NCBI RefSeq assembly: GCF_014649735.1
Contig: NZ_BMTP01000006.1
Location: forward strand, 124,001 to 188,000
DNA from: Streptomyces lavendofoliae
GTDB taxonomy: Bacteria; Actinomycetota; Actinomycetes; Streptomycetales; Streptomycetaceae
Length of the DNA stretch: 64,000 bases
Direction of reading: 5' to 3'
Shown here: positions 14,794 to 23,425 of the stretch, piece by piece
Layout: each line of letters starts with the position of its first letter
Numbering within the stretch: position 1 is the stretch's first letter
The notes under the pieces: generated by a model
Told to the model about the DNA's origin: nothing
What the model saw: the letters and a program-made list of their open reading frames with translations, nothing else
Database searches by the model: none
Translations under genes and position numbers: made by a program

Positions 14794-16551
14794 ATGCGTA
14801 CCACCCTCACCAAGGCCGGCTGCCTGCTGGCGGGCGCGCTCCTGTGTGTCGCCGGGGCGCCCTCGGCGGTGCCGCCGGAGCGGGCGGCGGCACCCGCGCC
14901 CGCGCCCCGCGTCACGGCGGCGGATCCGGCGTACAAGATCCTCGCGTTCTCCCGGACGGCGGGCTTCCGCCACTCGTCCATCGACGACGGTCTGGCCGCC
15001 CTGCGCGAGCTGGGCGGTGGCAACGGCTTCACCGTCGACGCCACCGAGGACGCGCAGGCGTTCACGGCCGGCAACCTCGCGCGGTACGAGGCGGTCGTCT
15101 TCCTCTCCACCACCGGAGACGTACTGAACACGGTCCAGCAGACCGCGTTCGAGCAGTACATCCGGGCCGGTGGCGGCTACGTCGGCGTCCACGCCGCGGC
15201 CGACACGGAGTACGACTGGCCCTTCTACGCCGGTCTCGCCGGCGCGCTGTTCCACTCGCACCCGCACAACCAGAGCGCGACGGTGAGGGTGGAGGACCGT
15301 GCCCACGACGCCACGGCGCACCTCGGCCGCACCTGGCAGCGGTTCGACGAGTGGTACAACTACCGCTCCAACCCCCGTACCACCGCACACGTCCTCGCCT
15401 CGCTCGACGAGTCCAGCTACGCGGGCGGCACCATGTCCGGCGACCACCCGATCTCGTGGTGCAAGGACTACCAGGGCGGTCGCGCCTTCTACACCGGTGG
15501 CGGGCACACCGACGAGTCGTACACGGAGGCCGCGTTCCGCCGGCACCTGCTCGGTGGCATCCGGTGGGCGGCCGGGATGACCGAGGCCGACTGCCGCCCG
15601 GAAACGGGATACGTACCGCTGTTCGACGGCTCGGGTACGGCGGGCTGGAAGCAGGCCGGACCGGGGTCGTTCACGCTGAACGACGGCACGCTCACCTCAC
15701 AGGGCGGCCTGGGGATGCTGTGGTACTCCGGCCGTGAGCTGACCGGCGACTACTCGCTGAAACTGGACTGGCGGACGGACGGCGACGACAACTCCGGCGT
15801 CCTGGTGGGCTTCCCCGCCTCCGACGACCCCTGGTCGGCGGTGAACAACGGGTACGAGATCCAGATCGACGCCACGGACGCGGCGGACCGCACGACCGGG
15901 GCCGTGTACGGATTCCGGTCGGCGGATCTCGCGGCCCGTGACGCCGCGCTCAACCCGCCGGGCGAGTGGAACACCTACGAGATCCGGGTCACGGGAGAGC
16001 GCCTGGAGGTCTTCCTCAACGGGCGGAAGATCAACGACTTCACCAACACCGATCCGGCGCGCAGCCTCGCCCAGGGCCACATCGGTTTGCAGAACCACGG
16101 CGACGGCGATCAGGTGTCGTTCCGCAACGTACGCGTCAAGACCTCGGGCACCACACCGCCGCCCGGTCCCCGGACGGGTGCGGTGAGGGGGGTGAACGGC
16201 AAGTGCGCCGACGTCGCCGGCGGGGCGAGCACCGACGGCACCCACATCCAGCTGTGGACCTGCGCCACCGTCCCCGCCCAGCGATGGACCCTCCCCGGCG
16301 ACGGCACCCTGCGCGCCCTCGGCAAATGCCTCGACATCAGCGGCGGCGCCACCACCGACGGCACCAGGATCCAGCTCTGGACCTGCAACGGCACCACCGC
16401 CCAGCAATGGACCCCCCACACCGACGGCACCCTGCGCAACCCCCGCTCCGGCAAATGCCTCGACGCCGAAGGCGCCACCTGGAACGACGGCACCCGCCTG
16501 CACCTGTGGACCTGCCACACCGGACCCAACCAGCAATGGGCCCTGCCCTGA
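14794..16551 (+). CDS. secreted ThuA-DUF1080-ricin lectin protein
   Basis: A 585-residue exported protein in an operon with the upstream sugar dehydrogenase (GGAGAGGAGG precedes the ATG). After the signal peptide (LTKAGCLLAGALLCVAGAPS) comes a ThuA-type glutamine-amidotransferase-like fold at about 47-265 (ILAFSRTAGFRHSSI, GGGYVGVHAAADTEYDWPFY, HPISWCKDYQGGRAFYTGGGH). A DUF1080 (3-keto-glycoside/3-keto-disaccharide hydrolase) jelly roll follows at about 272-449 (YVPLFDGSGTAGWK, NNGYEIQIDATDA, GEWNTYEIRVTG), then a ricin B lectin at 460-585. ThuA and DUF1080 domains act on oxidised (3-keto) sugars, so the pair may oxidise and then cleave a polysaccharide or glycoside held by the shared lectin. 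Confidence 0.9.
   Translation: MRTTLTKAGCLLAGALLCVAGAPSAVPPERAAAPAPAPRVTAADPAYKILAFSRTAGFRHSSIDDGLAALRELGGGNGFTVDATEDAQAFTAGNLARYEAVVFLSTTGDVLNTVQQTAFEQYIRAGGGYVGVHAAADTEYDWPFYAGLAGALFHSHPHNQSATVRVEDRAHDATAHLGRTWQRFDEWYNYRSNPRTTAHVLASLDESSYAGGTMSGDHPISWCKDYQGGRAFYTGGGHTDESYTEAAFRRHLLGGIRWAAGMTEADCRPETGYVPLFDGSGTAGWKQAGPGSFTLNDGTLTSQGGLGMLWYSGRELTGDYSLKLDWRTDGDDNSGVLVGFPASDDPWSAVNNGYEIQIDATDAADRTTGAVYGFRSADLAARDAALNPPGEWNTYEIRVTGERLEVFLNGRKINDFTNTDPARSLAQGHIGLQNHGDGDQVSFRNVRVKTSGTTPPPGPRTGAVRGVNGKCADVAGGASTDGTHIQLWTCATVPAQRWTLPGDGTLRALGKCLDISGGATTDGTRIQLWTCNGTTAQQWTPHTDGTLRNPRSGKCLDAEGATWNDGTRLHLWTCHTGPNQQWALP
16163..16551 (+). repeat. 389-bp direct repeat, copy 2 (ricin-lectin module)
   Basis: Second copy of the lectin-coding repeat described at 14386-14774, offset by exactly 1777 bp. 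The left boundary of identity lies in the linker (CCGGTCCCCGGACGG), just before the lectin domain, and the right boundary is the stop codon, so the unit of duplication or conversion is the domain itself. Confidence 0.95.
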
Positions 16552-16617
16552 ACGACCCGCCCGGAATATTTCGCATTTCGGGGCATTGCCCGGGCCTCCG
16601 GGGTGAGACGTAAGGGT

Positions 16618-16974
16618 ATGGCAGTGGATTCCGGACGCAACCAGGACGTACTCGTCGGCATCAAGCCCCGCGCCCAGGTCGAGGCGGCGCACCAGCGACT
16701 CGCGCACAAGGCCGCCACGCCCGGCCTTCGGACGCCCTTCTCGCTGGGCGCCGTGTCGGCCTACGAGTGGGCGCTCGGGCGGGCCTCGGAGGCCCCGGTG
16801 ACGGGGGCGGCCGGCACCGGCCGCGTACCGTCCAGCCATCTGCTCACGGCCGAGCTGGACGCGGCGGTGGTGCAGCTGGGCGACCCGACCCAGTCCGCGG
16901 AGGGCGCGGCCCACGTCCGCGGCGTCCACGACGCGCTGGCCTGGGTCTGCGGGCTGATCGACGAGCAGCCCTGA
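16618..16974 (+). CDS. hypothetical protein
   Basis: A 118-residue cytoplasmic protein without membrane segments. It has short helical stretches (PRAQVEAAHQRLAHKAAT, SSHLLTAELDAAVVQLGD, EGAAHVRGVHDALAWVCGLI) and no motif I recognise. ATG 16618 is chosen because the sequence reads naturally from MAVDSG; the GTG at 16603 is an alternative that adds five basic residues, and neither has a clear ribosome binding site. It converges on the small minus-strand gene ending at 17060. Confidence 0.6.
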   Translation: MAVDSGRNQDVLVGIKPRAQVEAAHQRLAHKAATPGLRTPFSLGAVSAYEWALGRASEAPVTGAAGTGRVPSSHLLTAELDAAVVQLGDPTQSAEGAAHVRGVHDALAWVCGLIDEQP

Positions 16975-17059
16975 CGCGCGGGCGCCGGACGGCGTGCCGG
17001 GGCCGGCCCGGGGCACCGGTCGGCGGCGGACCGCGTGGCAGGCGGGGCTTCCCGCCCGC

Positions 17060-17260
17060 TCATATGGACGCGGGCGGGAAACCCATGCCCATACCCATGC
17101 CCGGGTACCCGGCCGGCCGGCCCACGGCGCCGAAGTCCAGCGCACGCGTCAGCTGCCTGAGTGTCTCCTCGGCCACCCGGCGCACGTCTGCGGGGACGTC
17201 GCCGCGCTCCTGGATGAGGCGGTCGTAGATCGGCGCGTCGCCTCGCACGGCGGAATCCAT
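17060..17260 (-). CDS. small hypothetical protein with Gly-Met C-terminus
   Basis: A 66-residue protein: helical body (GDAPIYDRLIQERGDVPADV, RRVAEETLRQLTRALDFG) followed by a low-complexity tail with four Met/Gly alternations (GYPGMGMGMGFP). ATG 17260 is selected because GGAAAGG lies 9 bases upstream; an in-frame GTG at 17299 would add MSEQQTPSERYFD, which also looks protein-like. The GMGMGMG tail is unusual and could bind metal or membranes, but this is speculation. It is divergent from the depolymerase gene. Confidence 0.6.
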   Translation of the reverse strand: MDSAVRGDAPIYDRLIQERGDVPADVRRVAEETLRQLTRALDFGAVGRPAGYPGMGMGMGFPPASI

Positions 17261-17462
17261 GTCGAAATACCTTTCCGAAGGGGTCTGTTGCTCGCTCACC
17301 GCCGCTGCGGGCAGCGGTGGACGAGTGTACGGGGCATGACCGGGCGCGGTACGCGCAGCCCGGTCCCGTCCGGGCCGCGCTGCGTCGGCTAGCAGATACC
17401 GGGCGGTGGCGCAATCCCCCCGCGCTCCGCCCACGGCCGCCCGGAGTGTGGGGCGCGTGGAC

Positions 17463-17476
17463 ATACCGAGCGGTAT
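17463..17476. promoter_or_regulatory. candidate operator ATACCG-AG-CGGTAT
   Basis: A perfect 6-bp inverted repeat with a 2-base centre, 67 bases upstream of the depolymerase start. A partial copy (ATACCGGGCGGT) begins near 17396. Palindromes of this type suit TetR-family dimers; no adjacent regulator gene identifies the binder. Confidence 0.3.
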
Positions 17477-17542
17477 CAGGGGAGCCCTACGGTGCGGGGA
17501 TCCCCCAGGCATGTCCCTCCTCCCTCCCCCCAGGAGCCGCCC

Positions 17543-20409
17543 GTGCCCACGCCGTCGTCCCGCCGTTCGCCCGCCGCGCGCCCGTCCTGGGCCGTGCGCC
17601 CGTCCTGGGCCCCCTCCCCGCTGCGGCGGCTGCTCACCACGCTGACCGTCCTGGTCCTCGCGGCCGGCGCCGCCCTGACCGGCCCCCCGCCCGCCGTCCA
17701 CGCCGCACCGGCGGCCCCGGAAGCCCCTGCCGCCCCTGCCGCCGTGGCCCTGACCCGGGTCACCGCGTTCGGGGCCAATCCCGGCGCGCTCGGCATGTAC
17801 GTGTACCGGCCGGCTTCGCTGCCCGCCGCGCCGCCCGTGGTGGTCGCGCTGCACGGCTGCACCCAGAGCGCGCAGGTCTACGCGGACAACTCCGGTCTCG
17901 CGCGGTTCGCCGACCGGCACGGTTTCCTGCTGGTGCTGGCCGAGCAGAGCACGGCGAACAACCTCAACAAGTGCTTCAACTGGTTCGGGACGGCCGACAA
18001 CCGCCGGGGCCAGGGCGAGGCGGCGTCCATCCCCCAGATGGTCGCGCACGCCGTGGACGCCTACGGGGCGGACGCGCGGCGGGTCCATGTGACCGGCCTG
18101 TCCGCCGGGGGCGCGATGACCTCGGTGATGCTCGCGGCCTACCCGGACGTCTTCGCCTCGGGCGCCGTGGTCGCCGGTCTGCCCTACGACTGCGCGCGGG
18201 ACACCTCCGCGGCGTACCGGTGCATGAACCCGGGTGTGGATCTCACCCCTGCCCAGTGGGCGCAGCGTGTGCGTGACGCCCATCCGTCGTGGACGGGGCC
18301 GTGGCCCAGGGTGGCGATCTGGCAGGGCGACCGGGACACCACGGTGGTGCCGCGCAACGCCGACGAGCTGCGTGACCAGTGGACGGCGGTGCACGGCCTG
18401 TCGCAGACCCCGACCCGTGCGTCCGTCATCGGCCCGAACGCCACCCGGCGGGAGCAGTACGCCGCCCCGGACGGCTCGGTCGCCGTCGAGGTCGCCGAGG
18501 TGCCGGGCATGGGGCACGGGACCCCCGTCGACCCCGGGACGGGGCCCGAGCAGTGCGGCGCGGCGGCGGCGTACTTCCTCGACACCATCTGTTCCAGCCA
18601 CTGGATCGTGGAGTTCTTCGGCCTGGCCGGCGCCGGCGGTCCGCCCGGCTCCCTGCCGGCACCGACCGGTCTGACGGCCACCGGGGCCACCGACAGGACG
18701 ATCACCCTGTCCTGGTCGGCCGTCGCCGGCGCCACCGGCTACACGCTGTACCGCGACGGAGCACCGGTGGCGACCCCCGCCGCTCCCCCGTTCACCGACA
18801 CGGGCCTGTCACCCGGCACCACCCACGCCTACGCGGTGGCCGCCCGGGACGGGGACGGCCGGCCCGGCGCGCCGTCCGGCACCCTGACCGCACGGACCAC
18901 GGGCGACTCATCCGCCGCCTGCTGGACGGGCAACAACCACCAGCACGTCCGGGCGGGACGCGCGACGACGAGCGGCGGGCAGACGTACGCCAGGGGCTCG
19001 AACCAGGCCATGGGGCTGTACAACACGTTTGTCACACACACGCTGCGGGAAGCGCCCGCCGGATACTTCACACTCGCCGACGACGGCTGCGTGGCGACAG
19101 CGACCGCGGCCGGTGTCGCACCCGCAGCCGCAGCCGCGACCGCGACCGTGACGATCCGGGCCGGGAGCGCCGGCTGCCCCGGCCCGCTGCGCGTACCGGG
19201 CGCCGCCCGTCAGCGTGTGGCCTGCCTGGACGAGCTGACCACGGCCGGCACCGTCGCCTCCGGCCACACCGACCCGGCCGACTGGGCCGGCCTGACCCCC
19301 AGGGACCTGCCCACGCCCAGCGGCGTGCCGGGCGTCCAGATCGACGGCTACTTCCCCGACACCTCCACCACCAACACCAACCACGGCTGGCGGCACGACG
19401 CGCAGTTCGTCATCCGGCTGCCCGACCGGTGGAACGGCGGGCTGGTCGTCTCCGGCACCCCGGGCAACCGCGAGCAGTACGCCAACGACCGGGCCATCGG
19501 CGACTGGGTGGTCTCGCGCGGGTACGCGTTCGCCGCACCGACAAGGGCAACACGGGTACGTCCTTCCAGCAGGACGGGCGCCTGCCCGGCGACGCCGTCG
19601 CCGAGTGGAACTCCCGTCTGACGCAGTTGACGCGCGCGGCCCGCGCGGTGGTGGCCCAGCGCTACCACCGGCCGCCGGCGCGCACCCTCGCGACCGGCAT
19701 GTCCAACGGCGGCTACCTGGTGCGCTGGCAGCTGGAGAACCATCCGGAGCTGTACGACGGCGGGGTGGACTGGGAGGGCACCCTGTGGCGGGCCGACGGC
19801 CCCCACCTGTTCACCTTCCTGCCTCCCGCCCTGCGGCACTACCCGGTCCACGCGGCGGGCGGCCCGGCCGCCGGCGCGGCCCGGGACGCGATGCACGCCG
19901 CCGGCTACCCGGCCGGCTCCGAGTTCCTGTGGCCGTACCACCACGCGTACTACTGGGGGCTGACCCAGCGCGTGTACCGGGAGGAGCTGGACCCGGGGTA
20001 CACGGGCGCGGACGCCGACTACGACTGGGCCGCCCGGCCCGAGGAGGTGCGTGCCGCCGTCGACCGCATCGCCCTGACGGGCCGGATCGGCAAGCCTCTG
20101 ATCACCGTGCACGGCACGCTGGACGTGCTGCTGCCCATCGCCCGGGACTCGGACGTGTACGCCCGCATGGTGCGGGAGGCGGGGCGCGGCGGGCTGCACC
20201 GCTACTACCGCGTCGAGGGCGGTACCCACACCGACTCCCTGGTCGACGCGTTCCCGGACCGGCTCAGGCCGCTGGTGCCGTGCCACCGCTCGGCGTTCAC
20301 GGCGCTGGAGGGGTGGATCGGGCGGGGCGAGCGTCCGCCGGCGAGCCGGACCGTGCCGCTCCCGGCGGGGGCCGGCGCGGCGGCGCTGCTGGCCGGCTGC
20401 CGGTTGTGA
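17543..20409 (+). pseudogene. PHB depolymerase-fn3-second esterase fusion, broken by a one-base frameshift
   Basis: Starts at GTG 17543 (AGGAG 7 bases upstream). Frame one runs to a stop at 19621: signal peptide, an extracellular short-chain PHA depolymerase domain (LHGCTQSAQVYAD, lipase box GLSAGG with Ser187), fn3 domain at about 372-453, and the ACWTGNNHQHVRAGRA to YFTLADDGC segment that ends many PHB depolymerases. Instead of stopping, the frame enters a second alpha/beta hydrolase resembling tannase or 3-hydroxybutyrate-oligomer hydrolases. At 19535-19537 one base is missing: GYAFAA must be joined to TDKGNTGTS in another frame, which continues to 20409 with the lipase box GMSNGG and VDWEGTLW. 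Repaired length is about 955 residues. A functional depolymerase could still be made from frame one; a sequencing error is possible. Confidence 0.85.
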
Positions 20410-20437
20410 CACCCCGGCGCCGCCCGGCCGCGACGGC

Positions 20438-20467
20438 GGCCACCCGGCGCTCCGGCGCCGGGTGGCC
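20438..20467. terminator. hairpin between convergent genes
   Basis: GGCCACCCGGCGC (20438-20450) pairs with GCGCCGGGTGGCC (20455-20467) with a four-base loop. It lies 29 bases after the esterase stop and before the convergent GNAT gene. Confidence 0.7.
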
Positions 20468-20528
20468 CCCCGGCGCCGGAGCGCGCCGTACCGGGCTGGG
20501 CCGGGCCGGGCGGTTCCGGGGCCCGGTG

Positions 20529-21479
20529 TCAGTGGCCGCTCACCGGGAGCGTGACCTCCCAGGTGTCCACGGCGTAGTGCGTCCGCATGCCGTGGGCCTC
20601 GTAGAGCCGCAGGGCGCCGGTCTCGTTGAGGGTGTCCACGCCGAGCCCGAGCTTGTCGCGGCCCAGGGCGGCGTAGACGCCGAAGGCGTGGCGCAGCAGG
20701 TGGCCGCCGAGGCCCCGGCCCCGGGCGGCCTTGACGACGCCGAGGTTGCGCACCCAGCCCATGCCGGCGCGGTCGTTGCGCGACAGCAGCACGGCGGCGT
20801 CGCCGGTGTCCCGCGTGGAGGCGACCCAGACGAGCGACCAGTCCAGCCGGGCGGCGTCGATGTCCTCGAGCCACTGCTCGTAGGTCCGCGGCTGGTGGTC
20901 GAAATGCTCGGCGAAGGTCTCCTCGACCAGGGCGTGGGCGCGCCGCCGGTCCGCCTCGTCCGTGCAGGCGCGCAGGGTCACCCCGGCCGGGGGCTCGGGC
21001 AGCGGCTCCTGGTGCGGCGTCAGGTCGCGGACCATGACCTGGTACCGCCGTACGGTGTGCCAGCCGCGCCGGACGAGGATGCCGGTGTCGGTGGTGGGCC
21101 GCTGGTTGAGATGGAGGTGGACCACCGCCCGCGTGGCGCCGTTGTCGCGTGCCATCCGGCGGCACCGTTCCCCGGCCAGCTCCAGCAGCCGCTCACCGGC
21201 GGCCTGGTGGTCGGGCAGGACGTAGTGGTCGATGTCGACGCGCTCGCCGCCCGAGTCGCTCCACACCAGCGCGTACGCGACCAGCCGGCCCTCGGCGAAG
21301 GCCAGCCACGAGTCCTGGGCGAGGTCCACCTCGGAGTGCGTCAGGTCGGCCTCGACGGTGTGCAGATCGGTCTCGGGCGCGCCGATCTCGATCGTGTCGA
21401 TGGTGTTGAGCAGCTCGCAGATCTGCGGCGCGTCATCGGTCCGGGCAGCCCGGACGGTCGGTATGGGTCCCGTCTGCAT
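20529..21479 (-). CDS. tandem GNAT-domain acetyltransferase
   Basis: A 316-residue protein with two GNAT folds. The C-terminal one is complete, with the acetyl-CoA loop seen in VVKAARGRGLGGHLLRHAF (Q/RxxGxG/A type) and the late VDTLNETGALRLYEAHGM segment. The N-terminal half (PTVRAARTDDAPQICELLN, HYVLPDHQAAGERLLELAG) is a degenerate GNAT copy. The layout recalls mycothiol synthase and aminoglycoside-modifying tandem GNATs, but nothing here fixes the substrate. ATG 21479 is preferred to an upstream GTG because the family begins near PTVRAAR. Single gene, divergent from the acid phosphatase. Confidence 0.8.
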   Translation of the reverse strand: MQTGPIPTVRAARTDDAPQICELLNTIDTIEIGAPETDLHTVEADLTHSEVDLAQDSWLAFAEGRLVAYALVWSDSGGERVDIDHYVLPDHQAAGERLLELAGERCRRMARDNGATRAVVHLHLNQRPTTDTGILVRRGWHTVRRYQVMVRDLTPHQEPLPEPPAGVTLRACTDEADRRRAHALVEETFAEHFDHQPRTYEQWLEDIDAARLDWSLVWVASTRDTGDAAVLLSRNDRAGMGWVRNLGVVKAARGRGLGGHLLRHAFGVYAALGRDKLGLGVDTLNETGALRLYEAHGMRTHYAVDTWEVTLPVSGH

Positions 21480-21651
21480 CCGGCCACTGTCGGGGCCCGG
21501 CGGCCCGGCGCGCAAACCGTTTTCGTGTCCGTACCCCGGGTCGCGAACCAATCGCTACCGACCAGTAGAGGGAACGCCTCCTTCCGTCCATCATGGAGCG
21601 CGAGCATGCCAACGCATCAACCGCTCCCCACCCCACAGGAGTTGATCCCCC

Positions 21652-22308
21652 GTGCACGCAGCTCGATGGAGAACACGAGTGGCGCTCACCGCGGCCGCGC
21701 TCGCCCTCACCACGGCCACCACCGCCGCGACCACCACCACGGCCACCGCCGCCCCGCCGGCCGCTCCCGCCGGCCACGTCGCCACCACCACTGGCGACGC
21801 CCGGCTCGCCGGCGTCGACTACGCCACCTGGCAGCGTGATGTGGCCGCCGCCCTCGGCCAGGCGCGTCCCTACATCGAGCAGCGCACCTCGTCCGCCCAG
21901 GGCCGGAAGCTGGCCCTGGTCCTCGACATCGACAACACCTCGCTGGAAACGGACTTCCACCCCTTCTGGGAGTACCCGACCCCCGCCGTCCGCCCCGTCC
22001 TCGACCTGGTCCGCTACGCGGACTCGCGCGGTGTCGACGTCTTCTTCGTCACCGCCCGGCCGGGCATCCTGCACGCGCCCACCACGTACAACCTCCGCGC
22101 CGTCGGCTACCCCGTCGACGGCCTGTACGTGCGCGACCTGCCGGACCTGTTCGACGAGGTCAGCCGGTACAAGACGGACAAGCGCGCGGAGATAGAGGCC
22201 AAGGGCTACACGATCATCGCCAACATCGGCAACCGGCCCACCGACCTGACCGGCGGGCACGCCGAGAAGACGTTCAAGCTGCCCGACTACGACGGCGAGC
22301 TGTCCTAG
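21652..22308 (+). CDS. secreted HAD-superfamily acid phosphatase (class IIIB-like)
   Basis: A 218-residue exported protein. A signal peptide rich in Thr/Ala is followed by a HAD fold of the acid phosphatase (class B) group: motif I LVLDIDNTSLETD with the nucleophilic Asp and the Asp two positions later, motif II VDVFFVTARPG, and motif III YTIIANIGNRPTDL. Members hydrolyse phosphomonoesters outside the cell. The GTG at 21652 has AGGAG about 10 bases upstream. Together with the phytase and the haloperoxidase/PAP2 protein it adds to the extracellular phosphate-release theme, although no GTTCA repeats are visible upstream of this one. Confidence 0.87.
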   Translation: MHAARWRTRVALTAAALALTTATTAATTTTATAAPPAAPAGHVATTTGDARLAGVDYATWQRDVAAALGQARPYIEQRTSSAQGRKLALVLDIDNTSLETDFHPFWEYPTPAVRPVLDLVRYADSRGVDVFFVTARPGILHAPTTYNLRAVGYPVDGLYVRDLPDLFDEVSRYKTDKRAEIEAKGYTIIANIGNRPTDLTGGHAEKTFKLPDYDGELS

Positions 22309-22322
22309 CCGGAACGCGCGGG

Positions 22323-22364
22323 GGGCGCGGGCGGAGGCGTCCATTCGGGGCCTCCCCCGCGCCC
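22323..22364 (+). terminator. hairpin after acid phosphatase gene
   Basis: GGGCGCGGGCGGAGGC (22323-22338) pairs with GCCTCCCCCGCGCCC (22350-22364), one mismatch, about 11-base loop, beginning 15 bases after the stop codon. Confidence 0.6.
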
Positions 22365-22403
22365 ATCCGCACCCGGCACGCGGCTGACGGGTATGCGAGG
22401 TGC

Positions 22404-23285
22404 ATGTCCGACAAGTCTCCCGGGGCCGAGGGCCGGGCCCCCGCGTGGTGGATCGGCCGGCTGCACGGCGCCTTCCACCGCTCGGCCGCCGGGCGCGGCT
22501 GGCGGACGGGCACCGACCTGGAGCTGATGCACCGCTCGATGGGGTTCGCCGCCCTCGGGCTGCTCACCCTGGTGCCGCTGCTGATCGTGATCGCGGCGGC
22601 CGATCCGGCGGGCGGCACCGGATTCGCCCAGTGGCTCTCCGACGGACTCGGGGTCTCCAAGGGCTCGACGGACGAGGTCGAGCGGCTGTTCGCACCACCG
22701 GGCGCGGCGCTGGAATCGACCACCGGGTTCGGTATCGCCGCACTGGCGGTGTTCGGCCTGACGTTCGGCGGTGTGGTGCAGACGGGCTACGAGAAGGTGT
22801 GGGAGCTGCCCGCCGCCCGCTGGCACACCATGTGGCGCCACGGCGTATGGCTCGCCCTGCTCATCGGCTACCTCCTGCTGTCGGCCGACGTCGCCTCCCT
22901 CCCCGCGACCGGCGCCGACCTGGTCTGGCGCGTCGCGCTCGCCTTCGTCAGCGCGGTGCTGTTCTTCTGGTGGTCGCAGCGGCTGCTGCTCGGCGGGCGC
23001 CTGCCCTGGCGCGCGCTGCTGCCGGGCGCCGTGGCGACCGTCATCGGCCTGGCGGGGCTGCGGGTCTTCTCGCGTTTGGTCTTCTCCCCGCTGATCGCGT
23101 CCAACGCGGTGACCTACGGTCCGGTGGGCACCATGCTCGTGGTCCAGTCGTGGCTCGTCGGTGTCGGCTTCGTGGTGTTCGGCGGGGCTCTCGTGGGCCG
23201 GCTGACGTACGAGGAGCGCTGGCATCTGGCCCGTGTCATACGCCGCTGGGGCGACCGGTTGCGCCTGCCGCGACGGCGCGGCTGA
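22404..23285 (+). CDS. YihY/BrkB-family inner membrane protein
   Basis: A 293-residue polytopic membrane protein with about six hydrophobic segments, including AALGLLTLVPLLIVIAAA, TGFGIAALAVFGLTFGGVVQ, GVWLALLIGYLLLSA, VALAFVSAVLFFWW, GAVATVIGLAGLRVF and MLVVQSWLVGVGFVVFGGAL. The family (once called virulence factor BrkB) has no settled biochemical role; lipid or small-molecule transport has been proposed. GAGG stands 6 bases before the ATG. It appears monocistronic. Confidence 0.82.
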   Translation: MSDKSPGAEGRAPAWWIGRLHGAFHRSAAGRGWRTGTDLELMHRSMGFAALGLLTLVPLLIVIAAADPAGGTGFAQWLSDGLGVSKGSTDEVERLFAPPGAALESTTGFGIAALAVFGLTFGGVVQTGYEKVWELPAARWHTMWRHGVWLALLIGYLLLSADVASLPATGADLVWRVALAFVSAVLFFWWSQRLLLGGRLPWRALLPGAVATVIGLAGLRVFSRLVFSPLIASNAVTYGPVGTMLVVQSWLVGVGFVVFGGALVGRLTYEERWHLARVIRRWGDRLRLPRRRG

Positions 23286-23425
23286 GCTGCGGCGGGAGGA
23301 AAAGGGCCATCCCCCGCGAAGAGTGCGAGGATGGACACTCGGGCAGAGGCAGAAGAGACAGCAGGGGACGACAGGGACACCTGCGGCACATCCACACCCA
23401 TGGTGACACCGGGATGGTTTTGCAC

